Source: Lentisphaerae bacterium GWF2_38_69
Lineage (GTDB): Bacteria > Verrucomicrobiota > Lentisphaeria > Victivallales > GWF2-38-69
Assembly (NCBI GenBank): GCA_001803205.1
Contig: MHBE01000040.1
Span: forward strand, 62,001 to 126,000
DNA length: 64,000 nt
Reading direction: 5' to 3'
This document shows, piece after piece, positions 31,409-40,552 of the stretch. Every line of letters starts with the position of its first letter. Position 1 is the first letter of the stretch. A model generated the notes under the pieces. It worked only from the letters and a program-made list of their open reading frames with translations, was not told the DNA's origin and made no database searches. The translations under genes were made by a program, and so were the position numbers.

Positions 31409-33694
31409 ATGTCTGCAGTTTCTTATTATAAAAACCTGTCACTCAGCAAAAAAATATATATATCTACATGCATCGGTCTTTTTCTTGGAATGTTCTTTGG
31501 AGACAGATGCGACATACTTCAACCATTTAACACTCTATTTATAAAGATATTTCAGATCGCGATCATACCTTATATGATCTTCACAATAATACAGTCCATA
31601 GGCTCCATGACTACAGCGAATGCTAAGCTTATAGGAAAAAGAGGAGGAGTTATACTTGTTGCTTTGTGGGCTATCAGTATATTTTTTGCTTTTGGACTTC
31701 AATATTCTTTCCCCGATATATCAAGAGCAAAGTTTTTCCGCTCCCTGGATATACCCAAAAGTACAGACGGCACTTTATTTGATTTGTTTATTCCGTCTAA
31801 TCCATTTTATGCCGTATCGCATGGTTTAGTCCCAGCTATAGTGATATTCTGCATTTTAGTAGGGATGGCGCTTATTCATGAAAAGCGTAAAGACATTGTA
31901 GTGCAGTTTGCAGAAGTTTTCGCTTCAATCATGAAAAGGGTTAACGATTATATTATGCTGTTATTGCCTTTAGGTGTGCTGATTATGTCTACTTATACAT
32001 TTGGCACTTTGAGCTTTGTAAAATTAAAAGGCGTTCTTCTCTATATTATTGCTTCAATCTTTTATATTATATTTATTTCAATGTTTGTTTATCCAGGGAT
32101 TCTTTCAAGTTTAAGCAAGATTAGTTACAGGAAATTTCTTCATTATACAATACCGGCAGCGTTAATAGCGTTTACGACAGGAAGCGTATTCCTTGCATTA
32201 CCGGTCATATACAATCTGATGCATAAGTTCAACGAAGAAGAGAGAAGCCTTCATGACCACGGAATCATAAATACTGAAAATGGGCGTCATTTGATAAGCA
32301 TCCTTGTCCCATTAGCCTGGATTGTACCAGCAAGTTACAAGTTCCTGATTATTTTTTTTATTGTCTTTGAGCAATGGTACTACAATTGTTCCGTTAATTT
32401 CTTTGAGAAAGTTATGTATTACATATGCGGGATTCCCTGCCTATTCGGAAACAACTCAGTTACTGTGCCTTTTCTTCTGGAAATAACTAACCTTCCTGCA
32501 GAAGCTTACAATATCTTTATGATGGTTTCTAATTTTATGGTTTATTTCAATAATGCCAATGGAGCTATTTTTATCGTTGTATCTACTATTCTGTGCTATT
32601 TGTCAATAACTGGCAGCCTGAAATTAAACCTGTCAAAACTTATCTTTATATTTGCTTCCTCCATAATTTTCTTTAGTGTTGTCGTGACAGAAGTAAGTTT
32701 TGTGATGGATAAATTCTTATCCGGAGATGAGGAAGCAAAAAAAGAACTTTCTAATATGGTTACACGGGCACGCATGGATAACTGGTTCTTCAAAATTAAT
32801 GCAGAATATCTAAAATTGAGCGAATATCATCACATACCTTCTCTTAATTCTAGTGAGTCCTTGCTGGATAAAATCGATAGAACAGACATTCTTCAGGTGG
32901 GGTACAATCCAGATTCGGCTCCTCTGTGTTTTTTCAATGCTAAAAATGAACTGGTTGGCTACGATATAGATTTTATATATCTGATAGCTCAAGAACTTGG
33001 TTGCACCAAGATTGAATTCTACCCTATTGACAGTGCCACAGTGTATCAAAATTGTCTTGACAAGGGAATACAAATAGCTATCTGTGTAGGTGGTTACACC
33101 TACCGTTCTGCATCAGGCAGTAGTGTAGTTGCCTCAGATCCTTATCTAAGAACTACCCCTGCTGTAATAATTCCTAATAAATACAAGAACAGTTACCCTG
33201 ACTATGAATCTGTTGACAACGATGCTTCAGGATTAACAATCGGCATTCTGTACAAAACTATATTATCTTTAAAATCAAAAGAGCTATCTGAAGATATAAA
33301 AGCAAATAATGTAGTTTTATTAGAAAGCATTGATGACTACTATATAAATAAAAAATGTGATGCATTATTCATATGGGGAGAATTAGGTGCAGCTATCAAC
33401 ATTGTCCATCCTGGATATCAGATTTATTATCCAACTAAAAACCTGGAAGATCTTGAGTATTTCGATTTATTTCTTTCTTATCTTCTGCCTTACGACGATA
33501 ATTCAACAACTTTCCGGGATTGTGTTAATTCCTGGATCACGGCATGGTACAGATATGGAATACAAAAAGAAAGATATAAATACTGGATACTGGGAAAAAC
33601 AGGCATAAAGACATCTGAACCCTGGTCAATACTTGACTGGCTTATGGAGCATAATTATTTTCTCATTAATTTACAGCCTGACCTATTACTTTAG
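31409..33694 (+). CDS. DAACS/SDF-family symporter fused to a C-terminal SBP_bac_3-type solute-binding domain
   Basis: Residues ~1-430 polytopic (LSLSKKIYISTCIGLFLGMFFGD...); extra TM LIFIFASSIIFFSVVVTEVSFVM; then DILQVGYNPDSAPLCFFNAKNELVGYDIDFIYLIAQELG typical of amino-acid-type binding proteins. Confidence 0.8.
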   Translation: MSAVSYYKNLSLSKKIYISTCIGLFLGMFFGDRCDILQPFNTLFIKIFQIAIIPYMIFTIIQSIGSMTTANAKLIGKRGGVILVALWAISIFFAFGLQYSFPDISRAKFFRSLDIPKSTDGTLFDLFIPSNPFYAVSHGLVPAIVIFCILVGMALIHEKRKDIVVQFAEVFASIMKRVNDYIMLLLPLGVLIMSTYTFGTLSFVKLKGVLLYIIASIFYIIFISMFVYPGILSSLSKISYRKFLHYTIPAALIAFTTGSVFLALPVIYNLMHKFNEEERSLHDHGIINTENGRHLISILVPLAWIVPASYKFLIIFFIVFEQWYYNCSVNFFEKVMYYICGIPCLFGNNSVTVPFLLEITNLPAEAYNIFMMVSNFMVYFNNANGAIFIVVSTILCYLSITGSLKLNLSKLIFIFASSIIFFSVVVTEVSFVMDKFLSGDEEAKKELSNMVTRARMDNWFFKINAEYLKLSEYHHIPSLNSSESLLDKIDRTDILQVGYNPDSAPLCFFNAKNELVGYDIDFIYLIAQELGCTKIEFYPIDSATVYQNCLDKGIQIAICVGGYTYRSASGSSVVASDPYLRTTPAVIIPNKYKNSYPDYESVDNDASGLTIGILYKTILSLKSKELSEDIKANNVVLLESIDDYYINKKCDALFIWGELGAAINIVHPGYQIYYPTKNLEDLEYFDLFLSYLLPYDDNSTTFRDCVNSWITAWYRYGIQKERYKYWILGKTGIKTSEPWSILDWLMEHNYFLINLQPDLLL

Positions 33695-33821
33695 TCGTCA
33701 TTAATAAATATCTATTTATTTGCCATGCAGATAGATATATGATATTTCAAGGAAACAAAATATAAAATATGAAAACTTACAAATGATGTGTTGCATTTAT
33801 TCCTGAATCCTAGTTTGTTTG

Positions 33822-34037
33822 CTACTCAAAAATATCTCCATTGCCCTCATATTCTTCTAGTCTCCTGACATCTGATGAAACTTCTTCATTTGAACCGGCA
33901 AGCAAAGGCTTTTCATCATGTAGAAATACTTCCGTATGACATATGCCATCCACATAGCCAACTTCATCTAAAACTTTTAAGCAATATTCCGCTGCAATGA
34001 CTGCTTCACTGCTTTTAATCTCTACCGTTGAACAACT
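33822..34037 (-). pseudogene. Remnant of an ATP-grasp-type gene (C-terminal piece)
   Basis: Open minus-strand frame without start: CSTVEIKSSEAVIAAEYCLKVLDEVGYVDGICHTEVFLHDEKPLLAGSNEEV... Confidence 0.4.
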
Positions 34038-34083
34038 TCATTTTAGTCTGCTAAATCATACATAAAGTCAGTTCAGTATTAAT

Positions 34084-35148
34084 TCAGTCAAAAAGAGTAT
34101 CAATAATAGTATCATCGACTTTTAATTTACGAAGTTTGTTGATTACATTATTTTTTATTCTTTCTTCAGCATCCTTTACTTCATCTCTTTCTACTATGCC
34201 AAAACATAAATCCAGGGTAGAATCATAAAAAACGGAATCTTTTATACAGACAATTTCACCGGCATCAGGGACTTTTATCTTAAACTTAACGGCAGAATAT
34301 CCTTTTTCCTTCAGAGCCTTCAGGTCATGGCTTGGTTTTTCAATTCTCAATGAATAAAAATAAGCGATCTGTTCGTCTAACGGCAAACCGGAGCCCTGCA
34401 GGAAAAACTTTTTGCAAAAGTCATTTTTTGAAGCATAAAGAAAGTTCTTCCGTGTGATTTGGTTGTCATTTATAATTTGCCCGGTGCATAACCAAACTTC
34501 TTTATTGAGCTTATTAATAAAATGTTTTAAACAATCTGACTTATATTCATCTTCTTTGTTCTTAATGGCATTTCCGGTAAGTAGAACTTGCTCGTCTTCA
34601 TCGGAATTGGCTTTTGCTTCTTTCTGAGGAAATAAATCCTTGTCTGTTTTTCCGATTATGCTCTGTTCACTATCACAAGAAACCAGGCTGATAAATGCTT
34701 TGCTGGCTGAAAGATAGTTTTGGGATGTATCTTTTACATAGAGCATGACATCGCTGAAATTTATCAATGAGCAAATAATTGTTTCTAACTGGTATACTCT
34801 ATTAAATTGTGCTTCCAGAAATTTCAGTGTGGACACATGATGTTCTTTCTTGTCCAGCAGAGTTTTATCTGAAAAGGATATCCATGAAGAAATTGTGTTT
34901 CTTTGCTCAATGTCTGATTCATTCGCCTTAAGTATTTCAGGCTGCAAATCAGAAATTTTGTCAACAGATATATCAAGAGCTTTTGCAAGCAGCCTTATTT
35001 TCTTTTCTGCAGGCTGTATCCTGCCAGCTTCCCATAACCATAAGGTATTACGGTTTATTTCCATTTTTAAAGCCAAATCAGCAATCTTTATTTTCTTTTC
35101 AGCTATAATTAGAGTCAAGCTGATCAAAGAATCGTGAAAATACGACAA
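34084..35148 (-). CDS. HTH (XRE-like) transcriptional regulator with PAS domain
   Basis: N-terminal IKIADLALKMEINRNTLWLWEAGRIQPAEKKIRLLAKALDI; PAS-like DVMLYVKDTSQNYLSASKAFISLV...GKTDKDLFP. Confidence 0.8.
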   Translation of the reverse strand: MSYFHDSLISLTLIIAEKKIKIADLALKMEINRNTLWLWEAGRIQPAEKKIRLLAKALDISVDKISDLQPEILKANESDIEQRNTISSWISFSDKTLLDKKEHHVSTLKFLEAQFNRVYQLETIICSLINFSDVMLYVKDTSQNYLSASKAFISLVSCDSEQSIIGKTDKDLFPQKEAKANSDEDEQVLLTGNAIKNKEDEYKSDCLKHFINKLNKEVWLCTGQIINDNQITRKNFLYASKNDFCKKFFLQGSGLPLDEQIAYFYSLRIEKPSHDLKALKEKGYSAVKFKIKVPDAGEIVCIKDSVFYDSTLDLCFGIVERDEVKDAEERIKNNVINKLRKLKVDDTIIDTLFD

Positions 35149-35182
35149 AGAAATAAGAAATTTAAAGTAGGAGAAGAGGATT

Positions 35183-35908
35183 ATGAAAAATAATATCTTT
35201 GCGACATTTGTTCTAACGCTGAGTTTTAGTGCAATGGCTATTTATGCTGACAACAGCGCAACTGACTATCTGAATAGCGGCATGGATAAGCAAATGAATG
35301 GCGACTGTACAGGAGCTGTACAAGACTATAATAAAGCAATAAAACTGGATCCTCAAAGCGACAATGCTTACTCTAATCGGGGATATGCAAAGAGCGCTCT
35401 AGGTGATTTTTCAGGAGCTATAGAAGATTATAATAAGGCAATAGAGTTAAATCCTAAAAGTGAAATGCCTTACTATAATAGAGGATTTACCAAATGTAAC
35501 ATGAATGATTATAAAGGAGCCATAGAAGACTTCACTAAAGCCATAGAAATTAACCCAAAGTTTGCACAAGCCTACTACTACCTGGGATATGCTAAGAGCA
35601 ATTTAGACGATAATAAAGGCGCTATACAAGATTTTACTAAAGTCATAGAATTAGACACTAAGTGTGCAATGGCTTATTATTATAGAGGAATGAGCAAAGG
35701 GGATTTGGGGGATTTTAAGGGAGCAGAACAAGATTTTACCAAACTAATAGAAATAGATCCTAAGTTTGACAACGCTTACTTTTATAGAGGAATGGCCAGA
35801 AAACAGTTAAATGATAAGGCAGGAGCTTTAGAAGATTTGAAGAAAGCTAAAGAATTAGGCAATGCCTACGCGGACCATGAAATAAAAATAATCCAAGACG
35901 GTAAGTAA
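35183..35908 (+). CDS. Exported TPR-repeat protein
   Basis: Signal peptide; tandem 34-aa repeats (A..NRG.AK..L.D..GAI.DY.KAIEL.PK). Confidence 0.93.
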   Translation: MKNNIFATFVLTLSFSAMAIYADNSATDYLNSGMDKQMNGDCTGAVQDYNKAIKLDPQSDNAYSNRGYAKSALGDFSGAIEDYNKAIELNPKSEMPYYNRGFTKCNMNDYKGAIEDFTKAIEINPKFAQAYYYLGYAKSNLDDNKGAIQDFTKVIELDTKCAMAYYYRGMSKGDLGDFKGAEQDFTKLIEIDPKFDNAYFYRGMARKQLNDKAGALEDLKKAKELGNAYADHEIKIIQDGK

Positions 35909-35948
35909 AAATATACAAAGTTGCTAATATTCTAATTACGGAGAGCTC

Positions 35949-38048
35949 ATGAGTAGTAAAATTAGAGTCATTGTTTCACTTGCGTTAGTCATTATATGCG
36001 GCTTTACATTCAATTCCTCTCTCTCTGCAGCTAATAAGGAAGCTGAATATACTTTAATCGTCTATTTGAATGGCTGTGATTTGGAAAACGGAATTGATTC
36101 TGACAGAATTAATAAAAAAACTAATCCAAAGGGACTTAAGGCTGGAGCTACAAACGATGTTTTGAATGAATTGCGAGAATCATCTTTTGATGACAGAAAA
36201 CTTAATGTTATTGTCATTACAGGCGGCACTAATGAATGGCTGCAGAAAGAACCGGCTATTAGCACTACACAATGTCAAGCCTGGAGGATATACGGCCCTG
36301 ATAAAAATAAGTTTATGGAAAAGGTCAAAGAAACTCCTCCTTCCATGTACATGATGGACAAAAAGACTCTCTCTGATTATATCTCATGGGCAATCGATAA
36401 ATATCCAGCTAAAAAATATGCATTGTTTCTGTGGGGCCACGGAGGTGGACCAATAGGAGGGTTCGGAGTAGACCAACTAAATAAGGACAAGAGTATCAGT
36501 ATTTCAGATATGCAGGAAGCCCTTAAAAAAGCTTTAAAAGGAAAGCAATTCGATCTTATAGCATTTATAGCCTGCCTCATGGGAAACTTTGAGACGGCTT
36601 ACAAGCTTAAAGATTGCGGCAAGTACATGGTTGCCTCAGAGGAACTCGAATTTGACGATTGCTTTGAAGGAATCATTAAGGGTCTTAGTGAAAGACCTAA
36701 CATTTCTGGCAAGGATTTGGGTAAGTTATTTATTGACGCACATTTTAATAAGGTTCAAAAATGGCTCAATAAAAAAGAACGGGAAAACCTATATACATTC
36801 TCTGTGATAGATTTAGCTAAGATATCAGATGTTAAGAATAAATGGGATAATTTGATTCAGAAGCTGGAAGAAAGAATGAAGAGCAAGAACAAATCTACCG
36901 TTCGCGATACTTACCGTTTCCTGGCTATAGCAAGAGGATATTCCGAATCATATAATGAATATACAAGATCTGGCTCCGGACTTACCGACTTGTATGAATT
37001 TTCGAATTTTATTTCTCTTTTATGTAATATTAACACTGATGAATTGCAAAGAGCCATAAAGGACTGCGTCATATATAATAAAGTATGCGAATACAGGTCT
37101 GCCTCTCATGGCCTTTCCGTATTTTTTGTAGATAGAAAACTAGAGTATAACTTGGGGACAGACAGTGACTTAATAAAATATGAACCTCAAGCTCCATCAA
37201 AGCTGTATTCTAATTTTATTTCTCGTTACTACAATACACTCTTTGTTCAAAACCCATCAAAACTCATAGGAGAAATAAGCTTTATTAAAGTACCTATAAA
37301 AAACCAAAACCCTAAATCCTATCCTCCTGTTTATTTTGTTGATATCGATCCTGGCAGCTCGGGAGATTTTTTGCTGGTTAATCAAATATTTTTTGTGATA
37401 GGCAAACTTGAAGTATCCGGATCTAATAAAGTGTTCAAAACACTATGCATTGATAAGGATGTCAATAATGATCTTAGTAAATTAAGTATAAAATTTACAG
37501 GGAACCAATACTGTATCGGAGGGAAACCTATTGCCATATATTGGGACGGAAATGTAGAAAGGTGGAAAAACCCGAAATACATTCCTATAGGTTCGTTTGC
37601 TGTAAAACATAAAGGAAAAATGAAATTCCTGGTTGTCACTGAAACAAAACCAAATGTCGTCAAGATAATTGACACATTTGACGGCGACTACTCACCGAGT
37701 GGCAAAGTAATTATGCCTAATGGTTTTGATGTAGGAAATCCTGATAACCTTGCTGAAATTAAAAAAGATCCAACAATAACCATACTGTATAAAGTTGATG
37801 GTAATTATGTCGATGGCCCTGAAGTGAAACTTAAAATTTCTAAATTAGAAGATGGTGTTGAATACTTGGAAATTTCTAAATCCAGCTTAGAAGATGGTGA
37901 ATACTGCGGAGCTTTTTATATCGAGGATGTAATTGGCCGCGGGACATGGTCTTTCCAAAAAACTTTCAACATTAAGAGTTCCAAGGAAATAAAAACTTCG
38001 GAAGCTCAAGGCAGTAATGTTCCAATGACCGTAAATCAGTCATTATAA
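35949..38048 (+). CDS. Exported clostripain-family (C11) cysteine peptidase
   Basis: YTLIVYLNGCDLE; catalytic His/Cys motifs YALFLWGHGGG and LIAFIACLMGNFETAY. Confidence 0.9.
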   Translation: MSSKIRVIVSLALVIICGFTFNSSLSAANKEAEYTLIVYLNGCDLENGIDSDRINKKTNPKGLKAGATNDVLNELRESSFDDRKLNVIVITGGTNEWLQKEPAISTTQCQAWRIYGPDKNKFMEKVKETPPSMYMMDKKTLSDYISWAIDKYPAKKYALFLWGHGGGPIGGFGVDQLNKDKSISISDMQEALKKALKGKQFDLIAFIACLMGNFETAYKLKDCGKYMVASEELEFDDCFEGIIKGLSERPNISGKDLGKLFIDAHFNKVQKWLNKKERENLYTFSVIDLAKISDVKNKWDNLIQKLEERMKSKNKSTVRDTYRFLAIARGYSESYNEYTRSGSGLTDLYEFSNFISLLCNINTDELQRAIKDCVIYNKVCEYRSASHGLSVFFVDRKLEYNLGTDSDLIKYEPQAPSKLYSNFISRYYNTLFVQNPSKLIGEISFIKVPIKNQNPKSYPPVYFVDIDPGSSGDFLLVNQIFFVIGKLEVSGSNKVFKTLCIDKDVNNDLSKLSIKFTGNQYCIGGKPIAIYWDGNVERWKNPKYIPIGSFAVKHKGKMKFLVVTETKPNVVKIIDTFDGDYSPSGKVIMPNGFDVGNPDNLAEIKKDPTITILYKVDGNYVDGPEVKLKISKLEDGVEYLEISKSSLEDGEYCGAFYIEDVIGRGTWSFQKTFNIKSSKEIKTSEAQGSNVPMTVNQSL

Positions 38049-38051
38049 GAT

Positions 38052-38087
38052 AAAGGGCAGTTGACGCATGTCGGCCAACTGCCCTTT
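38052..38087 (+). terminator. Strong stem-loop terminator after the clostripain gene
   Basis: AAAGGGCAGTTG / CAACTGCCCTTT perfect 12-bp inverted repeat, 12-nt loop. Confidence 0.75.
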
Positions 38088-38157
38088 GTTTGGTTCAGCA
38101 TATAACCTGGAAAATAAAAAACTCAAATGAAAAACAAATAAGTCGAAAGTAATAAAT

Positions 38158-39543
38158 ATGAAGGTAAAGATAAGTTTATTAATTGTTTCGTTTTTTGTGT
38201 TATTTAGTGCTTCATATGTTCATGCTATCGCAAAAGAAGATTTTAACTATGCAATAGTTGTAAAAGAAAAAACATATAATGATTCTGACTGGAAAGAAGT
38301 TGTCAAAGTATTATCAGAGAAGTATCCGAGCACGCATATTTTTACCTATAAAAAATCTTTAGATGAACTTGTTAAAAATGTAACTTCATTTTCTCCTGAC
38401 TATCTAGCAGTTGTTTCAAAGCCTGAAGATGCAGATCCTAAATTCATAAAAGCTGTTAATCAGTTCAACAGAAAACTAGGCACAGCACCGTACGGAAAGG
38501 CTGTTCTGGGGATTGTTACAGGTCTGACTGCTGAAGATGCATTAAGGATAGCCGAAAACAAACAAAAACTTGAAATAAATTTTGGCCTTGGCGGTATGTT
38601 GAAATTTATTGATTCCTTACCAACAGGAATTGCTTATTGTGAATTTTATGAAGAAAAGGAAAACTGGCAGGCAAAAGCCCCTGATACGGATATAGAAAAT
38701 TTTACAGACGCGCCTGATGATCATCTACCTGATATGGTTGAGTTAATAAATAATGATAATATTGACGGAATATGGACCAGCGGCCACGCTACCCCAAGCG
38801 GATGGCTTGCTTATTATCCCGATGGACCATCAGGCATTAATGCTGATGACGGCAATTTAATTGGATATGCCGGAGAAGAAACATACCCCATAAAATCAGT
38901 TAATCCCAAAATATATCTCGGTATTGGTAATTGCTTGACTGCTTGTATTGAAGATAAAGACAATGCTTATTCCCTTGCATGGATTCATTCCGGAGGAGTA
39001 GATCAGTTTTTCGGATATACTGTGGAAAGTTATTATGGCATGATGGGTTGGGGAATGGCTGATTACTTTTTTTACAGGGGTGGAGACTTCACGCTAGCCG
39101 AAAGTGTTTTTATCATTAACCAGGCATTGATTATGTCCATGGAAAACGACTTGGCAGGAGATGAAATAGATGATATGGCCTACGATAAGGATGTTTGCAT
39201 AGTTTATGGAGACCCTGCATGGGATGCGAGAGTTCCTGCATCTTCTGCAAAAGAAACCGCAGATTATGAATATTCCTTAACAAATAAAAAAACAGATGAA
39301 GGCAAAACTCTTTGGACATTAAAAGTAACATTTAATAAAGATATGAATTTCATTCCTGAGAGTCCAAAAGATATCCGCCCTATCTTTGCATTTCTTTCTG
39401 AAAAGGTTAACTCTCCGGAAGCAGCAGGAGATTTATCGGCTGTCGGTGTCTGGCATGTCAGCGATAACTTTGTCATAGTTAATTTTAAAGGTGAAGTTAA
39501 GGCAGGAGATACAAGAGTTTTCAAATTTACTACCACTAATTGA
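38158..39543 (+). CDS. Exported protein, possible clan-CD (caspase/gingipain-like fold) peptidase
   Basis: Signal peptide; candidate His motif GIWTSGHATPSGW and Cys motif YLGIGNCLTACI about 55 residues apart. Confidence 0.5.
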   Translation: MKVKISLLIVSFFVLFSASYVHAIAKEDFNYAIVVKEKTYNDSDWKEVVKVLSEKYPSTHIFTYKKSLDELVKNVTSFSPDYLAVVSKPEDADPKFIKAVNQFNRKLGTAPYGKAVLGIVTGLTAEDALRIAENKQKLEINFGLGGMLKFIDSLPTGIAYCEFYEEKENWQAKAPDTDIENFTDAPDDHLPDMVELINNDNIDGIWTSGHATPSGWLAYYPDGPSGINADDGNLIGYAGEETYPIKSVNPKIYLGIGNCLTACIEDKDNAYSLAWIHSGGVDQFFGYTVESYYGMMGWGMADYFFYRGGDFTLAESVFIINQALIMSMENDLAGDEIDDMAYDKDVCIVYGDPAWDARVPASSAKETADYEYSLTNKKTDEGKTLWTLKVTFNKDMNFIPESPKDIRPIFAFLSEKVNSPEAAGDLSAVGVWHVSDNFVIVNFKGEVKAGDTRVFKFTTTN

Positions 39544-39614
39544 TTTCAACTCCATTTAGGTTATCATCATTCATAAACAGAGAAAACTTAAATGTTGACA
39601 AACAGCAGCAATAA

Positions 39615-40541
39615 ATGAAAAATTTTCTATATATTTTCTGTGCTTTAATATTTATAATTTCCTTAACAGGATGTGGAAAAGAAGATGCTGCACAGAAGAC
39701 TGCTGATACAAAAATTAACAAAGGAAAACTTACGACAAGAGCCAGAGCAGGAGAAAATAAAGTTTATGAGCAGTTCTCAAATGTGGAGCTCTTTCCCGAT
39801 ATTCAGAAAATTATAACTAGAGGAACTCTTAATATCGGAATATATCAGGATTGCAGTGTTCCCTTCCTCACAAAGGATTCAGACGGTAAAATAACAGGAG
39901 GGCTTGACATGGAGATAACTGGTTTTTTAGCTAACCATTTGGGAGTAAAACCTGTATATGATTATAACATAAAGAGCCGAAATGAGCTCTTCAGAAAGCT
40001 TCACACTGGAGAAATAGATATAGCAGCAGGAGAACTCAGCCATACATTTGACAGAGGTAAGTATGTTTATTTCTCCAATACTTATGTGCAATTACAGCAA
40101 TCTTTAATTATGAACAAAAAAGATGTTGTTGAACTAGGCATAAGATATAATCCTTATAAATACTTAAGCGAAAATACCTGTAAAATCGGAGTTCAGGCAG
40201 AATCAGCATATATTGAATATGCTCAGAATCTTTTTCCGAAAGCGGATGTTTATGAATATCCTTCATTGCAGGATGCAATGGACGCTCTAACCAGAAATGA
40301 AATAATTGCCATACTACATGATGACAATGAAACAGTGTTGCTTGCAAGAAAACATTCCGAAATAGCTCTGAATTATACTGTGTATGTATTAACAAATAAG
40401 AAAGACAATATTTCTATTGCGATCTCGCCCAAAAGTCCGAATCTTTGTGATACTGTTAATCTTTATTTGGAATCTGATGATTTGTTGTTTGATGTCAATG
40501 ATCTAATAGAGAGATATCCTGATGCCTATAAATGCGAATAA
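39615..40541 (+). CDS. Solute-binding lipoprotein, SBP_bac_3 (amino-acid-type) family
   Basis: Lipobox SLTGCGK; RGTLNIGIYQDCSVPFLTKDSDGKITGGLDMEITGFLANHLGV. Confidence 0.85.
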   Translation: MKNFLYIFCALIFIISLTGCGKEDAAQKTADTKINKGKLTTRARAGENKVYEQFSNVELFPDIQKIITRGTLNIGIYQDCSVPFLTKDSDGKITGGLDMEITGFLANHLGVKPVYDYNIKSRNELFRKLHTGEIDIAAGELSHTFDRGKYVYFSNTYVQLQQSLIMNKKDVVELGIRYNPYKYLSENTCKIGVQAESAYIEYAQNLFPKADVYEYPSLQDAMDALTRNEIIAILHDDNETVLLARKHSEIALNYTVYVLTNKKDNISIAISPKSPNLCDTVNLYLESDDLLFDVNDLIERYPDAYKCE

Positions 40542-40552
40542 AGAGGATCTGA

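Noticed and set aside
35183-35908. Tandem DNA repeats considered as a CRISPR-like array
   Set aside because: They are coding TPR repeats (34-aa period) in one frame, not identical repeats with spacers.
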